This document shows positions 15,098-23,600 of a DNA stretch of 30,619 nt, one piece after another (position 1 is the stretch's first letter; every line of letters starts with the position of its first letter). The position numbers and the translations under genes are program-made. This DNA comes from an uncultured Eubacteriales bacterium (GTDB taxonomy: Bacteria > Bacillota > Clostridia > Oscillospirales > CAG-382): the NCBI GenBank assembly GCA_900546385.1, contig URCT01000018.1, positions 1-30,619 of the forward strand. The letters are read 5' to 3'. The notes beneath the pieces are model-generated. The model did no database searches. It was not told where the DNA came from and saw only the letters and a program-made list of their open reading frames with translations.

Positions 15098-15376
15098 TCA
15101 CCCGTTTGCGGAATTTTCGTTAAATTCCTGATTTTTCAAAAGCTGTGTATAGGTTTGGCTTTCCGCATTGATACAGCCGACAAAGCGGACATCGGCAATA
15201 TCTTCGTGATTGAATAAGAAAAAGGTTTCCGCATCAAGATACCCTTCCGGGAACAGCACGGCAATGTAATCGAAAACGCGGTCGGTTTCATCTTTTTGCA
15301 GAATCCCGACGATCATCAAGGATTTTTCCGCTTCTTTGAGCAGCACAACGCTGCCGATCGGCAAAAGGTCTTTCAT
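15098..15376 (-). CDS. DUF4176 protein (T7SS-associated)
   Basis: A 92-residue protein with the DUF4176 pattern LLPIGSVVLLKEAEKSLMI followed by YIAVLFPEGYLD and FLFNHEDIADVRF. Members are found in firmicute T7SS and LXG-toxin operons, where they are thought to be accessory factors; the exact role is not settled. It starts 14 bp after the LXG-like gene with an AAAGGAG site and is followed 4 bp later by a WXG100 gene, so it is embedded in the cargo operon. Confidence 0.85.
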   Translation of the reverse strand: MKDLLPIGSVVLLKEAEKSLMIVGILQKDETDRVFDYIAVLFPEGYLDAETFFLFNHEDIADVRFVGCINAESQTYTQLLKNQEFNENSANG

Positions 15377-15390
15377 GTAGGCATACTCCT

Positions 15391-16689
15391 TTAATCGAAT
15401 AGTTCTTTGGCACCCTTGAAGGTGGAAACAAAAGTGTCCTTCAGGTCTTTTAACTCACTTGTGAAACCGGAAAGATTGCTTTTGAACGGACTGTCCTTGC
15501 AAAGCAGACAGCCCTTGCGCGAGAAAATCTGCGAACCGAGCCTTTCGGCTGTTCCCGTGAGACCTTCGTAATCCCAGGTGGCAAGCTTTGCGCCGCCGGA
15601 AACGGCCTTGCCGAGCCCGGTGATTTTGTCATAAGCCTCCAAAACGGGATTTTTCGTGTCAATATCAAAAGAATCGTTAACGATGTCCACAAGGCCCCTG
15701 GCCACGTCCACGGAATCGTCCACCGCGCCTGCGATCGCGCCGACATTGGAAATAAAATTCCCGGTTTGCTTGAAGGTGTAGGATAAAAGCTTTGCCTGAT
15801 AGCGCAGCTCTTGAATGTCGGTGGTTAGGATACCGGAAATGTCTAAGCCGGCAAGCTGTTTCAATTCGCCGCTCATTTCGCCGAGCTTGGTCGGATCGGA
15901 TTGAATGACCTTGTCCCAGGACAGCTCCAACGAAGCAAGCGAGGTGACGATATCGATGCCATAGTAGGTCGTGTTGCCGATGATCGTGCCGAGTTTTTCG
16001 TTGCCAATGGCTCTTCCTAACTGTTTTCCGCTGTCGACTAACGTGTCTTTCAAGGCATTTTGCCCGATCTTGTCGTATTGCTCGGTATAGATATACGCAC
16101 CGTCCGTCATGGCGTTATAGATGTCGTTTGCACCGCTGATGACGCTGAGGACGGCGACAGGTGTGGACAAGCCGCCCGTTCCGACAATCGAAACAACACC
16201 GGCAACCACCTTCGAAACGCCTTTGGCACCGGAAAGAATGGCTTTTCCGTATTGTACAGCACGGTAGACCGTTCCTTGGGAATAATAACTGGCAGCCAGA
16301 TCACCGACCGTCTTTTTTACAAGACTTGTTACCTTGTCAGCCGATTTTTTCACTGCCGCGCCGACATTGTAAACGGCTTTTGCAACACTTGCACGCACCG
16401 TTCCGACCGGTTTTTGGAAGGATAGCGGATCGTATTTGTTTAACTCCCGTTCGACCTTTTCAAAATCCGCAGCCGTTTGGGACAAATATTTCTGACAGCG
16501 GCGCAGCTTTTGGTTGTAACCGGTGAGGATGTCGGCTTTTATGAGACTTTTTAAGCCCTTTAAGCCGACTTTTGTGTATAAAGAATCCATTTGGAGGTCG
16601 ATTCTGCTGATGCGGCTGTTGACACCGGCAAGACGTGCAGCATATTGTTCCAACTGATAGGTCTTGACATGGATTTCCGATGTTACCAT
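15391..16689 (-). CDS. T7SS effector candidate with N-terminal LXG-like module
   Basis: A 432-residue protein. Residues 6-85 form a helical module (GVNSRIS, MDSLYTKVGLKGLK, ADILTGY, TAADFEKVEREL) that matches the C-terminal end of the lipase at 17144-18754 in 43 of 76 positions by hand alignment. A hydrophobic, glycine-rich stretch at about 160-190 could insert in membranes. The C-terminal third is not recognisable as an enzyme; it includes a CLLC pair near 395. LXG-type T7SS toxins have a comparable layout (N-terminal helical targeting domain, C-terminal toxic part). Its ATG overlaps the stop of the Gly-rich gene by 7 bases (ATGGTAA), implying translational coupling. The call is inference from context and the shared module. 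Confidence 0.65.
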   Translation of the reverse strand: MVTSEIHVKTYQLEQYAARLAGVNSRISRIDLQMDSLYTKVGLKGLKSLIKADILTGYNQKLRRCQKYLSQTAADFEKVERELNKYDPLSFQKPVGTVRASVAKAVYNVGAAVKKSADKVTSLVKKTVGDLAASYYSQGTVYRAVQYGKAILSGAKGVSKVVAGVVSIVGTGGLSTPVAVLSVISGANDIYNAMTDGAYIYTEQYDKIGQNALKDTLVDSGKQLGRAIGNEKLGTIIGNTTYYGIDIVTSLASLELSWDKVIQSDPTKLGEMSGELKQLAGLDISGILTTDIQELRYQAKLLSYTFKQTGNFISNVGAIAGAVDDSVDVARGLVDIVNDSFDIDTKNPVLEAYDKITGLGKAVSGGAKLATWDYEGLTGTAERLGSQIFSRKGCLLCKDSPFKSNLSGFTSELKDLKDTFVSTFKGAKELFD

Positions 16690-17141
16690 GAAGACCCGCC
16701 TCCTCCGCCGTATCCGCCGCCGCTTCCTCTTTTGCTGCCAATGGCAGAACCGCCGCCTCCGCCGCTGCCGCCGCCGGCAAAGCCGCCGCCCGACGAATCG
16801 TTCAAACGGCCGCCACCGCCGCCACCGCCGCCGCTTCCACCGCCACCGGCAAAGCTGCCCGACGAACCGTCAAAGCCGCCGCCCGAAGAGCCGCCGGCAG
16901 TGGAACCGCCGCCTTCGGCGCTTTCAAAGCCTTCTTCGACGTCGTTCATATCCAATTCGTTTAGTTTTCGCTTGACATAATAATATTGTGTAATGACTTT
17001 ATCGATATAATCCGCGCATTTTTCATTTCCGATGCCGACAAAATCACTTCGGACACCGGCGGAAATGCTTTTCAGCTCGCGGATGATGGAATTCAATTCC
17101 CGTTTGATGGAGGAAAGCTCGGCGCGTGCACTTGCTTTCAT
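16683..17141 (-). CDS. Helical protein with Gly/Ser-rich tail ending in SSW
   Basis: A 152-residue protein with two parts. Residues 1-70 are charged and helical (RAELSSIKRELNSIIRELKS, then YYYVKRKLNEL), the style of small LXG-partner or WXG-like proteins. From about 76 on it is nearly all Gly and Ser with sparse Phe, Asp and Ala, and it ends GGGGGSSW. The coding DNA is a low-complexity GGC/GGT repeat. It lacks a signal peptide and a membrane helix. It lies between the lipase and the LXG-like gene, with GGAGG before its ATG, 2 bp after the lipase stop. I do not recognise a family; it may be a secreted structural or adaptor protein. Confidence 0.75.
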   Translation of the reverse strand: MKASARAELSSIKRELNSIIRELKSISAGVRSDFVGIGNEKCADYIDKVITQYYYVKRKLNELDMNDVEEGFESAEGGGSTAGGSSGGGFDGSSGSFAGGGGSGGGGGGGGRLNDSSGGGFAGGGSGGGGGSAIGSKRGSGGGYGGGGGSSW

Positions 17142-17143
17142 GT

Positions 17144-18754
17144 TTATCGAAAGCCTCCTTTTTCGGGGGTAAGACTTGTTTGCAGGGTTCTCTCGGCTTC
17201 TTCAAAATCCGAAGCAGTGTCGTTTAGGTAACCGACGGCACGGCTTAACTTTGAGCTGTAGCCGGTCAAGATATCCGCTTGCAGCAGCTTTTTCAAACCG
17301 CGTAAGCCGACAGAGCGGTACAGGCTGTCTAAACGACTGTCCAAACAAGAAAGACGGCTGTTGACGCTTTGAAGGCGCGACGCATGGGAGCGCAGCTTGC
17401 CGGTGTTTACGACAATTTGCGGATAAGCGGCGGCATAGGCATAGCCTTTGTTAAAGGTTTGGTTGAACCAATTTCGCAGCTCGTTAAGCTTTTCTGTTAC
17501 GCACTGAAAAAACGTTTGAGCCGTATCCGCAAGCCACACGCCGATTTCGATTAGCGTGTCTGCAATCATGGTCGAAAGCTCATTAACGGCCTGATACAGC
17601 AGCTCGGCGGCTGCACCGATCACAATCGCCGCAAAGACCACTGTCACAAGTGCAACCACGCTGATGGCAATAGTCTCGGTTATGCCGGGGCAAATGGCCG
17701 CAAATATAACAAACGAAGCAATAAACGTTTTGCCTTTGCTTGTTAAGCTCTTGGTGTTCGGGTCATAGATTTGATTGGCAAATGCGATCGTTTTGAGTAA
17801 AAAGCTTGCAGTCAGGTCTCGGACAAAATTGCCGATGGGAGCCGGGCATCGATCGAGGTGTTTACTGAATAAGGAGACAAGCTCATTCCATACCGTCGAC
17901 GAACCGCGTATGGCATTGCCGGCGTCGTCGAATTCGAGACTGGTCGTGCTGTGCCGCGTGATGATGTAGTAGAGAATAGAGGATAACAGGCCGCCCTCGT
18001 TTTCCTTTACCGCAAGCGAAATCGGCTGTACGCCGGGCATTTCAAATAACAGACCGCCTACAACGCTCCAACGGTAGTGTGTGATTTTATCGCTTACCTG
18101 CTCAATGCTGTCGCGGTGGGCTTTTATGTATTCATCGCTGTTGCCAGGCCCGTCGAAATTGACACATTGCTCAAATTTGTCCGACAGACCGATATCCGGA
18201 TACGCGGACGAGACGGCTGCGTGCATGGCAAGATTTCCGCCAAGGGAGTGTCCGGTTAACGAAAGGGAGTTATAGTTTTGGATGTAGTCGCTCTCGGCAA
18301 TATGCCGCATAAATTCTTCCGTTTGGGCTTGTTGCTCGGTCAAGATCCCGTTTAGCAGCATCAAATCGGCCTTAATCCAGTCTTTTTCCAGATTTTCAAG
18401 GTTTAACATACCTTCACTGCCGCGAAAAGCCACAATGGCGTTGCCGTCTCCCGGATCGATGACACAGCCGTAAAAGCCGGAGTCGGCATTATCGTCAATA
18501 ATATCGACGATTTTCCAGCTTCGGATGTCTTCTTTGTTTAAGTTGTAGTCATTTTCGAAAACTTGTTTATAGACATCCTCCGCGGTTTGCGCAGAGCCGG
18601 GAACGCTGGAAGCCCGTTGTTCGCACAGCTGCATAATGGTGTAAGGCGGCCGAACGCCGCTGTTCATTAAACTTAAAAACTCGTTATTAAAATCTTCGTA
18701 AGCAACTTGTGTTGCGTTTTTTAATTGTAAATCGGAATACGACACGCCGGCCAC
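17144..18754 (-). CDS. Lipase-like alpha/beta hydrolase, candidate T7SS effector
   Basis: A 536-residue protein. Residues about 1-310 form an alpha/beta hydrolase of the Mbeg1/DUF2974 or class 3 lipase type: AIVAFRGSEG (oxyanion strand) and the nucleophile elbow LTGHSLGGN with Ser170, then VNFDGPG. Residues about 340-395 contain two hydrophobic segments (VALVTVVFAAIVIGAAAELL is one). The last 80 residues, from about 447, are a helical module shared with the N-terminus of the protein at 15391-16689. No signal peptide is present, as expected for T7SS cargo. The start is a GTG directly after the lipoprotein stop codon, with a poor ribosome site, so translation is probably coupled. The effector role is inferred; phospholipid or lipid targets are plausible. 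Confidence 0.75.
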   Translation of the reverse strand: MAGVSYSDLQLKNATQVAYEDFNNEFLSLMNSGVRPPYTIMQLCEQRASSVPGSAQTAEDVYKQVFENDYNLNKEDIRSWKIVDIIDDNADSGFYGCVIDPGDGNAIVAFRGSEGMLNLENLEKDWIKADLMLLNGILTEQQAQTEEFMRHIAESDYIQNYNSLSLTGHSLGGNLAMHAAVSSAYPDIGLSDKFEQCVNFDGPGNSDEYIKAHRDSIEQVSDKITHYRWSVVGGLLFEMPGVQPISLAVKENEGGLLSSILYYIITRHSTTSLEFDDAGNAIRGSSTVWNELVSLFSKHLDRCPAPIGNFVRDLTASFLLKTIAFANQIYDPNTKSLTSKGKTFIASFVIFAAICPGITETIAISVVALVTVVFAAIVIGAAAELLYQAVNELSTMIADTLIEIGVWLADTAQTFFQCVTEKLNELRNWFNQTFNKGYAYAAAYPQIVVNTGKLRSHASRLQSVNSRLSCLDSRLDSLYRSVGLRGLKKLLQADILTGYSSKLSRAVGYLNDTASDFEEAERTLQTSLTPEKGGFR

Positions 18755-19498
18755 CTACTTTTTATCATATGCGGTTTCAAACGCAGCAAAATCCGTGTTG
18801 AACGCGCCGTCAAGAAGGGCGACATTCACATCGGCTAACGGCTGATACTTTTGCAGCTGGGAAAGCGTCAGATGCGGAGCGCTTTTTAGAAGCGCGGCGC
18901 AAGCGGCATAGTTGCTTTCGTCGTATTTCCAAAGGGTCGAGCCGAGAGCCATTTGCGGATTGCGCGCATGGAAATCGTTCAGAATGGCCGTGATGGCGTC
19001 ATAGGCTTGCAAAGCGTCCGCTCCTTCGCACATAAGGGTGGTGAAGGAGAGGGATTGAAAGGCACATTGCTTGAGAATGGCATCAAAATCATCGTTTACC
19101 GGATCGATCGATTTGGCATAGCCGTTGATAAATACATCCACGGTTGCTGTGATTCCTTGCTTTGCAAAGGCTTCTTCAATGTCTTTTTTGGCTTCGAATT
19201 CCAAGCGGCGGATCGGATAATTGTCGGAAAAGGCACTTTTATCCGTTTTCATTTTCACTTCGAATAATAGCTCCGGATCATTTTTCGGATAACAATAGGC
19301 AGTTGCCGTGTCCATGGAGCTGCTTGCTAAGACATTCCCGACAGAAACGACTTCAAATTCGCTGTCATAAGTGCTTTGCAACTGTGCTTTGATAACCTTT
19401 TCGTTATCCGAGAGCATGGATTTCACACATCCGGCAAAACCGGAGGATAAAGCAGCTGCCATAACAAGGATTACCACCTTTCGAATCAGGGTTTTCAT
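18755..19498 (-). CDS. Putative lipoprotein in T7SS operon
   Basis: A 247-residue exported protein. A basic, hydrophobic signal (residues 1-23) ends in a lipobox-like FAGC with Cys24, so it should be lipid-anchored on the outer face of the membrane. The remainder is soluble and unlike any family I recognise. Directly coupled to the lipase gene (no gap), it is well placed to be an immunity protein that protects the producer from the lipase, or a surface accessory of the machine. Position -3 of the lipobox is Phe, which is atypical. GGAGGG lies upstream of the ATG. Confidence 0.75.
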   Translation of the reverse strand: MKTLIRKVVILVMAAALSSGFAGCVKSMLSDNEKVIKAQLQSTYDSEFEVVSVGNVLASSSMDTATAYCYPKNDPELLFEVKMKTDKSAFSDNYPIRRLEFEAKKDIEEAFAKQGITATVDVFINGYAKSIDPVNDDFDAILKQCAFQSLSFTTLMCEGADALQAYDAITAILNDFHARNPQMALGSTLWKYDESNYAACAALLKSAPHLTLSQLQKYQPLADVNVALLDGAFNTDFAAFETAYDKK

Positions 19499-19576
19499 TG
19501 GATTTCCCTCCGCTTGACAAAGAGTGTTTAACGGATATTCTATAAATAAAAAGCTTTGTGAAAAAAGAGTTCAACG

Positions 19577-19618
19577 GAAAAACGGTTCGGGACTGCCGTT
19601 GTGTCCGGGCAGTCCCGA
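19577..19618 (-). terminator. Hairpin with T5, possible attenuator between WXG100 pair and cargo genes
   Basis: TCGGGACTGCC (19587-19597) and GGCAGTCCCGA (19608-19618) form a perfect 11-bp stem. On the minus strand it is followed after four bases by TTTTT. It lies just after the second WXG100 gene and would lower expression of the cargo genes relative to WXG100. Confidence 0.7.
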
Positions 19619-19634
19619 GAAGAAATGCCGATAC

Positions 19635-19943
19635 TTATTTCAAGGTTTCGCCAATGCCGGTGTTTATTTTTTCTTTTTCGGAATACCCCGGTGCAACCTC
19701 TCCTTTGAGAAAGGCAACATATTGCTTGATGACATCGGCGTAATTCTGAAAATACTTTTTGGCAAAATCGTTGTAGGAATCGATGGTGGTTTGCGCGGCT
19801 TCGCCTTGCCATATGGTACTTAATTGCTGAACGACGTTTTGGCTGTTGTTCAATTCATCGGTCAGTTTGTTGTTCAGGTTTTCTATCGTTTGTGCGATCT
19901 GAGTGACTTGGTCGGTGCTTATGCGGATGCTGTTTCCTGCCAT
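19635..19943 (-). CDS. WXG100 family protein (Esx-like) with YxxxE signal
   Basis: A 102-residue helical protein with the WxG turn in TIWQGEAAQ near its middle. After the second helix it reads VAPGYSEKEKINTG, which includes YSEKE, a match to the YxxxD/E export motif. It is the second gene after the consensus promoter at 20304-20332, 20 bp after its WXG100 neighbour, and should be highly expressed. The pair likely forms the main exported Esx dimer of the system. Confidence 0.9.
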   Translation of the reverse strand: MAGNSIRISTDQVTQIAQTIENLNNKLTDELNNSQNVVQQLSTIWQGEAAQTTIDSYNDFAKKYFQNYADVIKQYVAFLKGEVAPGYSEKEKINTGIGETLK

Positions 19944-19963
19944 GATACGGTTCTCCTTTCCTC

Positions 19964-20269
19964 TTAATTGGCAAGCTTTCCGACTGCGGAGATATTATCG
20001 TCCTGCCGGTTGACATAGTTTACACGCTGTTGTTCGATGATCTGGCTTGCATTCGAAAGCGCTGCGGCCATTGCCTGCAATTCTTCGGTAAAGCCGGTGA
20101 TTTTTTCGACAAAAGCGAGATTGTCGGCACCTTCCCAAGCGGTGCCCATCGTGGAGGCTTCTTGCATTAACTGCTTGGAAATGGAGGTGTAGGAGTCGGA
20201 AATCTCCTGCAATTTTTTGGAAGCTTTCGCCATTTCATCGAAAGATTCTACGTTGATGTTCTTTCCCAT
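19964..20269 (-). CDS. WXG100 family protein (Esx-like)
   Basis: A 101-residue protein with the WxG turn in GTAWEGADN between two helices. The ATG at 20269 is favoured because GGAG stands ten bases upstream; the ATG at 20287 would include that site in the coding frame. It is the first gene of the WXG100/cargo operon and shares the WxGADxxxFxEK pattern with the protein at 14463-14774. No YxxxD/E tail is obvious, so it is probably the partner of the signal-bearing WXG100 protein next to it. Confidence 0.88.
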   Translation of the reverse strand: MGKNINVESFDEMAKASKKLQEISDSYTSISKQLMQEASTMGTAWEGADNLAFVEKITGFTEELQAMAAALSNASQIIEQQRVNYVNRQDDNISAVGKLAN

Positions 20270-20303
20270 GAGGGGTTCTCCTTTCATTTCATATTTTATC
20301 TAT

Positions 20304-20332
20304 ATTATAAATAAATCATAGCCATTTGTCAA
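20304..20332 (-). promoter_or_regulatory. Consensus sigma-A promoter for the WXG100/cargo operon
   Basis: Minus-strand TTGACA (20327-20332), a 17-bp spacer and TATAAT (20304-20309), about 35 bases before the first WXG100 start. Confidence 0.9.
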
Positions 20333-20434
20333 TGCTTTTTGATAAATAACCGAAATACAAGGACAATATGAATCATTTGCGTGAATTTTCCCGATTATCC
20401 GATGAATCGTCCGATTCCCCGCGTAACGGTCGAC

Positions 20435-20689
20435 TTACAGTAGCATCAACCGTGACCCATTATGAATCCCCAGCACGGCAAGCTCCTTATTCACGTCATA
20501 AACCGCGCCGGTTTGTGCGTTGCACAAGATTGCGTCGCCACCGGCTTCGAATTTTCCGCCGGATAAATCGTTTAGCGCGGCGGCAACAAGCGGAATGACT
20601 TCGCTCATCTTGCTTTCGAGCGGAAGATAGACGTCATAGGTTTGTCCGGCCGCCGGAACGAATATTTCCACCAAAGCTTTATGATTCAT
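20435..20689 (-). CDS. esaB: YukD/EsaB-type ubiquitin-like protein of T7SS
   Basis: An 84-residue ubiquitin-fold protein: a VEIFVPAAGQTYDVYLP strand pair, KMSEVIPLVAAAL helix and the C-terminal LAVLGIHNGSRLML typical of YukD/EsaB. These are small cytoplasmic regulators or components of firmicute T7SS; they lack the Gly-Gly tail needed for conjugation, as here. Its start lies 11 bases inside the end of essC, so the two are translationally coupled. The 165-bp stretch after it holds only a short GAATCG/CGATTC hairpin and the next promoter. Confidence 0.88.
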   Translation of the reverse strand: MNHKALVEIFVPAAGQTYDVYLPLESKMSEVIPLVAAALNDLSGGKFEAGGDAILCNAQTGAVYDVNKELAVLGIHNGSRLMLL

Positions 20690-23600
20690 CTTCGTCGTCC
20701 TCCTTTTGGTTTACGAATTTGAGCTTACAGCACCTTCCGCGGTTGAGGGCGTAGCCGAATTCCTCGGTCAGATCGTCGTACATATCACGCGTGACTTTTG
20801 CCGGTTTCATTTGATACTGTTCGGTGATGCCGCCGCCGATCCATAAGCCGCTTGAAGGAGATACTTGGCTCGTGTACCATTTTTCGAAGGATACCGAAGA
20901 AATGTTTTTGGCTTGATCGGCGATGAGGATGAACATATTGTAGGCAATAGTTCCTCGTTCCAAAATTAACGACAGCTTTTCCTTGCCGAGATCGGATAAC
21001 CCTTCCCGCAGCTTTGCAAGAGAATGGATCACTACCAAGAAGGTTTCATACGTTTCGGGCGTTTCGCCTCTTTCAAGAGCCTCCTTGTAGGCATTGTTTT
21101 TGTCGCGGAAAGCTTCAAAAAGCAAGGAGACCTGTTCCTCCAACGCTTTTGAGCCGGTATATACATTTAATTTCCCGGCATCGGCATCGATGGTTCCGGC
21201 CGCATCAAGCACTATGCCGTCATATGCGGTGCAGGCTTCAAAAAGGGTTATGAAATCCGAAACAAAGCCTTGGTATTCGGTTCCGGCAGATAAAATCAGG
21301 TTTATGTAGGATTCGCCGAACGGGAAGCGATGCACGTTTAAGGAGCCGGTTTCAACGCCGACCGGAATCGATAACGGCTGCTTCGGCAGATAGTATTCGC
21401 GCAAGAAATCGACCGTGACTCTTTCCGGCAGGATCGGAACGCGCGGCGCGGTTTCGCCCGTCCATTCCGCCGCAAGCTTGCGGCAGGCGTTCTGGATAAA
21501 GATGGCCGGTGCAGCTTCTTTTGTGATGACCGCCGTTTGGAATTCATACAGCGTATCGAGTCGTATCAGGCCGCGTCCTTTGCATTTGGAGGGCAAAAGC
21601 CCGTCTGTTTTGCCGACAATGGTCGGATAATCGGAGGGATCGTTAAGCTGCAGTGCTAACTGACAAGGGAAGTTTTGCAGTAAGCGGAAACGCACAGCAC
21701 CCGTTCCGAGAGCCGTTAACACAAAGCAAATGCCGTATTTGGCACCCTCGCGCGACAGATGGGCGATGACTTCTTCTTTGTCTTCATAGTTTTCCGTAAA
21801 GGCGGCAAAGTTGTGAATGGCCACCACAAGAAACGGCAGCGTTTTTCCGGAAAGCTTGATATACGACGCGTAATCGCCGCCATAGTCGGTGAACAGCTTT
21901 TTGCGCTTTTGCATTTCAGAAAGGAGCATTTTGAAAAGATTGTTGACTTTTTCGGCTTCATGCGCAAGAATCACATCGCCGATATGCGGTGCCGCCGCAA
22001 AGGCCTTTAAGGTTTCCGAGGCGAAATCAAGCAAATACAGCTGCACCTCTTCCGGCGTGTGTTCTTGTATCAGAGAATAAACCATCGTGCTTAAAAAGGT
22101 GGTTTTGCCGCTGCCGGAAGCACCGTATATCAGGGTATTGCCTTCTTCGGACAAAGCTAACCGCAGCACATTCTGCCGCTGGCGTGCCGGGTCGTCGTAT
22201 TCGCCGATGATGGGACGAAGCACAAATTTTTCGGCGGTCGTTCCGTATTTTTGCCTTAGTGTATCCAAAAGGATCACAGCAGGCAGCGTCGGCAGCCACA
22301 AGGGCGACGTCTGAATGCCTTCCTCCCGTGCAATTTCGTTTAGGTATTCGGTAATGGCATCGAGTTGCTTAGGCGCATGGCGGTAGGCGTCGCCGCGTTT
22401 ATCCGGCTTGACCTGCTTTAAGATGTGCCCGTTGGTGTCGATGACCGTGATGCTGTCGTCCTTAGGCACAACAAAATGATCGGTCGGACAATAAGACGCA
22501 CCGGACCAAGCAGATTGGCCGAGTTCGAACAGCTCGTTATAGCCGACTTGCAGATAAAAGCGGCCGGTGTTGGTTAACTCTGCCGCATCGGGGCGTTTGA
22601 GCATATCCATGCTGTCGGCACGCTCTTGCACCTTTAAGCACACGCGGAACCGGCTGTTGCTCCAAATTTGGTCATCGACAACGCCGCTCGGCTTTTGGGT
22701 CGCCAGAACAAGATGGACGCCAAGGCTGCGGCCGATGCGCGCGGCACTGATGAGCTGTGCCATAAATTCCGGCTGCTGCGTTTTCAGCTCCGCAAATTCG
22801 TCGGAAATGATGAACAGGTGCTGTAACGGCTCGGAGACCGCACCTTCCCGGTATAGCTTTTGGCATTTGTAAATATCGATGTTGCTGACACCGATCTGCT
22901 TGCTGACTTCGGCAAAAATCTTCTGCCGCCGTCTTAATTCGCTTTCAATGGAAACAAGAGAACGCTTGATGGCAGAGCCGTCCAAATTCGTGATGATACC
23001 GACCGTGTGCGGCAGATTCTCGAAGGATTTTGCCATGCCGCCGCCCTTGTAGTCGATCAAAATAAAGGCGACCTCGTGCGGATGATAGTTGACGGCAAGG
23101 GAGAGAATGTAGGTGATGATGAATTCGGACTTTCCGGAGCCGGTCATGCCGGCAATCAATCCATGCGGCCCATGGAATTTTTCATGTAAATCTAACAGGA
23201 ACGGATCGCCGTTTGTATTTACGCCGACAGCCGCTTGCAGCGATTTTGTCGGATCGTTTTCCTTCCAACGGGTCAAAACGTTTAAGTGCTCCGTGTTGCC
23301 GACGCCGAACAAATCCATAAAGGTCAGCATATTCGGCAGCTTATAGCGGCTGCCGGCAATGTCAAGCTTGATGTTGGCAAGCACGGTGCTGAGGTCATAC
23401 GGATCGTGCGTCAGGAAAATATCCGGCGTAAACACCGTGTATTTTCCGGATGTATCGTTTTTGTCGAACAGCTTTCCGTTTTCGTCGGCTTCAAATAACT
23501 CGGTAACCAACGAGCATTCCTTTGGCAGATTCCGCAGTGAGTCCGAAAAGGTGACAACGCTGATATGCAGATTTTGACTTTGGCCGAGAAGGATCTTTAA

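Noticed and set aside
16690..16915. Short GGC/GGT repeats considered as CRISPR or other repeat array
   Set aside because: The repeats are in frame and code for Gly/Ser; there are no spacers or regular repeat units.
16690..16980. Pro-rich open frame on the plus strand (129 residues)
   Set aside because: It is the antisense of the Gly-rich repeat coding region; composition artefact.
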